This document shows positions 42,557-45,653 of a stretch of 45,653 nucleotides of DNA, in pieces. The notes under the pieces are model-generated. The model saw only the letters and a list, made by a program, of their open reading frames with translations, searched no databases and was not told the DNA's origin. Each line of letters begins with the position of its first letter. Position 1 is the first letter of the stretch. The position numbers and the translations under genes are program-made. Source of the DNA: Gracilaria vermiculophylla (lineage: Eukaryota > Rhodophyta > Florideophyceae > Gracilariales > Gracilariaceae); the NCBI GenBank assembly GCA_019155205.2, contig JAHNZQ020000092.1:1319692-1365344 (forward strand), read 5' to 3'.

Positions 42557-43177
42557 CCTTCAGTACGACCCATATTGAGAGTCCTAGACTGCGACGGTCA
42601 CCCACATTGTGTCAAGATCTCTGACGATCCCTGTCGGTTATCCGTTGTCCAGGCTTCGTCCTTTTCTTATTACGCCTCAACGTGATTTCCTTCAGCCGTT
42701 CGGGAATAACGAACAGTTATTCCTTCACTCAAGGATGATCGTACTGCCTTCATCATTATCATTATCAGCGATCTACCTTCGCTCTCTTTCGAAGCAGGAG
42801 AATCCTTTCGTCTCGTGTGTTTCATCGGACAATGAACCGGTGTCGATGTTTGTGCATTAGCACACCGAATTCTTTTCTTGTGGATTTGTTGAAGGAAAAT
42901 TATTGAAAATTTTCACCTCGGAACCCGGCTCAGAGATACAAATCGGATCTAAATGATGGAAGGCCCTTCGATCTTCAACTATCAGCGACAAAGGCTTTGT
43001 TCTAGGCATCTCAAAGGTCTGTCCACCGTAGAGTCAGGCTTATTAGTGACGCTACCGACAGTTAACAATGGTGAACACATGCTGTGCGATTGCAGACCAA
43101 CCCTTCAAAAGCAATGGATCACGAAAAAGAAATCTACGATTCTATCATCCCAAGATTTTTCACTGAAGGACCACGTA

Positions 43178-45653
43178 TCACCATTTCATACGTGGATCAG
43201 GCATTCTTCCGAATGCGTAGTTGGGATTCGAATTAGAAGCAGGATGCGCCATGGCGTCTCCAGAAGCGTTCCCAGGGACCAGCACTCGTCCAGACCATTG
43301 ATATGGAACATTCATGCACTCCGGCCCTATGATAGAACCAGGAGGTATCTGAGCGTTTGGATGCTGAAGGGCTGCAATCGGCACATAGATCGGCACAAAG
43401 TTCGGGCCTATTCCTTGCTTGTCGTTCTGGAAGTTCGTTTCTGGAGTCTCATCCTTGATACTCCCGCCCTTTGTATTACCTCTCGAGGCATTACCCAACT
43501 GATCAGAACGACGCGAGTTGCTTTTCTTCGACTGTACGAGCCTGGCCGTCACCCTCTCCGAAGGGAAGGTCAACGTGGGTTTCGCAATATTGGCTTGAAT
43601 AATCCGACCTTCTCCAAGTCCTTGGGCCGGGAGCCTCGGGATTAGTTCTCTGGCAAATTGACAACACACCGGGAGGGAAGATACAAATCGGACGGTTTGT
43701 ACGGCATCCAAAGCAGCCAAACTGGCTGCCACCGGATCTCCGTGAAAAGTTACAAACGCAACCTTGCGCCACATACCGTTCGAAAGACGAGGAATTTCAA
43801 CAGAACAGTTTCCATGTTTCGAAAAAGTCGCCACCACGAGATCTCGGAGAGAATTGGGAGGTCGAGGTACAGAACTGTGAAATTGGACCGCAACGCACTC
43901 CTTCAAAGGCTCAGCTTCGGCATAACGGACAGATATCCGACCTTTCAAGTCAGTTTTGTCCAACGTTCGCTTGGCCTTTTCAGCTGCATTTCGGTTCTTG
44001 TATCTCACAAAGGCGTATGACCGACGGACGATTACAGTGTCCTCATCAACAAGGGCTCCGAATCTTCCAAACAAGTTTGTAAGTTCCGACATGGTGACAG
44101 TGGGCGATAAGTCAGATACATAAAGATATGTATTTCGCTCCGCTCGTCCAACTCGTACACATGCGTTTCCAATCTTGACCCTGTGTCCGGCAACAAGCGC
44201 AAAATTTGCCGATGACTCACTGAGGAAGCTTAAAAAGCCGTATCCGATTGGGGAAAAGGTGTCAGGATCACGTTTGAGCAACGCTTTGACCGGTTCGCCA
44301 ACCAGCTTAGAGAATGACTGTTCTAGCATCTCCTCGGTGACGTCGGGTGTCAAGTCGCCAACAAACAATTGGGCTCCTGGATCGCGTGAGTGGAGCTCGG
44401 CTTTCAGCGGAGGCTCAGAGTCGCTACCAACCAATGCATCGCCTAGAAAATGTTTGGCTTCATGGGCTGCTGCTGGATCACGGTAAGTAACCTCGCAGAC
44501 ATAGGGGTCCGACGCACACCATGAAAGCTCCTCCACATCACCAAATGGTTCGACCATGCTGTACAACTTATCGTAAGTGACACCACGGGGCAATCTTGAT
44601 ATTCTCAGAGTGTCCGCATTGCTGCTTGTGATATCCTGGCAAATGAGTGGACGCGTGCGTGGACCTTCGGTCCACGCTTTGATCTGTGCGACGTATTCGG
44701 CGATTATGTCTTCCTCCGTTCCTTCATCTTGCTTGGCAGTTCCTCTCCTAGCTTTGGACAATGAATCACCACCATGTTGCGTACGTCCGACCGATTTTCC
44801 CGAGATATACTTCGCCGTTGCAGGTGCGTCCTCTGCCTTCCTTTCTGGTATGGTTTGCGAATTCGAAGCATTTCCCGATTCAATCTGCTCGGACTTTGGA
44901 ACTGTAGACGGTGTCACGAAATGGTAAGGGACCGCCGCAGCGCCAGCGCCTGGATTCATCGCTTTGGTTAAAGCACATGATTGTTGAGCACTTGGAGCTG
45001 CCGATCGTATCACTCTTGACGGAACCGCCATCTTGACGGACTGGCCTTGACTTTTCCCGGGGTGCGGGCCGACGGTAACCACATTCGCGTTCGTGTTCAA
45101 GGGAGCTGGACCCGGTGTTGAAGAGGACTGTGCCTGGACTAACATCGGAGCGTTGTGCATGAGAGGCTGATTGGCAGTAACGATCGGTTGGGATGATGAA
45201 ACGGTCGACCCCGTAAGAGACTCGTCCAATTCCTGTTGGAGAGCTGCAACAGCCTGTTGCAAAATTGGCTGAAGAGCCATAATGTCCGTGTTGGACAGTG
45301 GGATTGATTCATGATTCTGACGGGGGTGATCGTCCGTGGTCTCATTCTCAACTTGCGGAAGATGATAGTGCTTCACTGCAGAACGATTAGGAGCACTCAA
45401 GGGCTCCACCTGTACTGCCTGCACTGCTTGCTGCGATGACTGTCCGGAGGATGAGCCTGGAGACCTCTGCACCGACTCTTGCTCGTGAGAGAAGGCGGTT
45501 GATTGCTTCTGAGGCTGGGCGTGACCAGGTGCTTTCTGCGTGGACTGTTCCTGAGACGACTCAAGAGTAGAGCCCTGCGGTAGTATCGTCTTCTGCTGCT
45601 GATGCGGCTTCGGCTCGTGCCTCTGTGCCCATGGCTGCTGTTGCTGATGGTTG
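43178..45653 (-). CDS. Q-rich protein with multiple RRMs (5' end beyond window)
   Basis: RNA-binding protein cut by the right edge: the frame stays open to the last full codon at 45652, giving 824 visible residues without the true start. A GTG at 45472 is inside this frame and is not the start. The visible N-terminal part is Gln/Pro/Ser-rich and disordered. Then come a divergent RRM1 (LRISRLPRGVTYDKL, near 44600), RRM2 with RNP2 LFVGDL (near 44360) and RNP1 GYGFLSF (near 44230), RRM3 with YLYVSDL (near 44120) and YAFVRYKN (near 44010), and a weak fourth RRM-like fold (VAVQFHS to KVAFVTFHGD, about 43890-43730). The tail is low-complexity (VPIYVPIAALQ). It is probably an mRNA-binding regulator; a PABP-like or splicing role cannot be told apart. 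Confidence 0.85.
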   Translation of the reverse strand, partial: NHQQQQPWAQRHEPKPHQQQKTILPQGSTLESSQEQSTQKAPGHAQPQKQSTAFSHEQESVQRSPGSSSGQSSQQAVQAVQVEPLSAPNRSAVKHYHLPQVENETTDDHPRQNHESIPLSNTDIMALQPILQQAVAALQQELDESLTGSTVSSSQPIVTANQPLMHNAPMLVQAQSSSTPGPAPLNTNANVVTVGPHPGKSQGQSVKMAVPSRVIRSAAPSAQQSCALTKAMNPGAGAAAVPYHFVTPSTVPKSEQIESGNASNSQTIPERKAEDAPATAKYISGKSVGRTQHGGDSLSKARRGTAKQDEGTEEDIIAEYVAQIKAWTEGPRTRPLICQDITSSNADTLRISRLPRGVTYDKLYSMVEPFGDVEELSWCASDPYVCEVTYRDPAAAHEAKHFLGDALVGSDSEPPLKAELHSRDPGAQLFVGDLTPDVTEEMLEQSFSKLVGEPVKALLKRDPDTFSPIGYGFLSFLSESSANFALVAGHRVKIGNACVRVGRAERNTYLYVSDLSPTVTMSELTNLFGRFGALVDEDTVIVRRSYAFVRYKNRNAAEKAKRTLDKTDLKGRISVRYAEAEPLKECVAVQFHSSVPRPPNSLRDLVVATFSKHGNCSVEIPRLSNGMWRKVAFVTFHGDPVAASLAALDAVQTVRFVSSLPVCCQFARELIPRLPAQGLGEGRIIQANIAKPTLTFPSERVTARLVQSKKSNSRRSDQLGNASRGNTKGGSIKDETPETNFQNDKQGIGPNFVPIYVPIAALQHPNAQIPPGSIIGPECMNVPYQWSGRVLVPGNASGDAMAHPASNSNPNYAFGRMPDPRMKW

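Larger units (their letters stand above)
41137..43177. other. 2-kb intergenic region with repeats and promoter-like boxes
   Basis: The region separates the tyrosinase start (-) from the 3' end of the RRM gene (-). The first few hundred bases should be the tyrosinase promoter. Further right are a CCAAT/TATA pair, a 17-bp tandem array, palindromes, a GACGG-rich block at about 42340-42560 and a long hairpin, listed separately. An 83-codon ORF at 42609-42860 (+) is not recognisable. Confidence 0.5.

Noticed and set aside
42953..43645. 230-codon + strand ORF
   Set aside because: Most of it is antisense to the RRM-protein gene, with no recognisable domain.

Overview
The window is a gene-sparse piece of a eukaryotic nuclear genome: 12 protein genes in 45.6 kb, all of eukaryotic families (XRN1, a DBP2/DDX5 helicase, CCT1, SDHAF4, an MLH3-like protein, a DHX33-like helicase, NUP205), with nearly intronless long reading frames. 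Only two spliceosomal introns are needed to explain the genes. Few introns, a PUFA-type ELO elongase and a secreted tyrosinase fit a unicellular red alga best, but this is inference and no rRNA or organelle gene fixes the taxon.

Left part (1-12.4 kb, + strand): a near-pure G tract and CpG-rich DNA lead into XRN1 (tiny first coding exon, 103-bp intron). An uncharacterised AT-hook protein and a DBP2/DDX5-type DEAD-box helicase follow; the helicase is split in motif V by a 641-bp intron. Middle part (13.3-29.8 kb): ELO elongase (-), CCT1 (+) tail-to-tail with the small mitochondrial assembly factor SDHAF4 (-), an MLH3-like MutL homologue (+) with an intact endonuclease motif but an eroded ATPase core, a DHX33-like helicase (+) and a 2 kb-codon NUP205-like nucleoporin (+). 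Right part (32.8-45.6 kb, all -): a 2079-aa alpha-solenoid protein of unknown function, a secreted tyrosinase, and a Q-rich multi-RRM protein that runs off the window edge.

Most genes are housekeeping functions (RNA decay and helicases, chaperonin, nuclear pore, mismatch/meiotic repair, complex II assembly) and do not form a pathway. The least explained DNA is intergenic: a 2.9-kb gap between two convergent genes (29838-32770) rich in perfect palindromes, and a 2-kb gap (41137-43177) with a CCAAT/TATA pair, a 17-bp tandem array, a 16-bp palindrome and a 58-nt near-perfect hairpin but no convincing ORF. No tRNA, rRNA, CRISPR array or intact transposon was recognised by eye.
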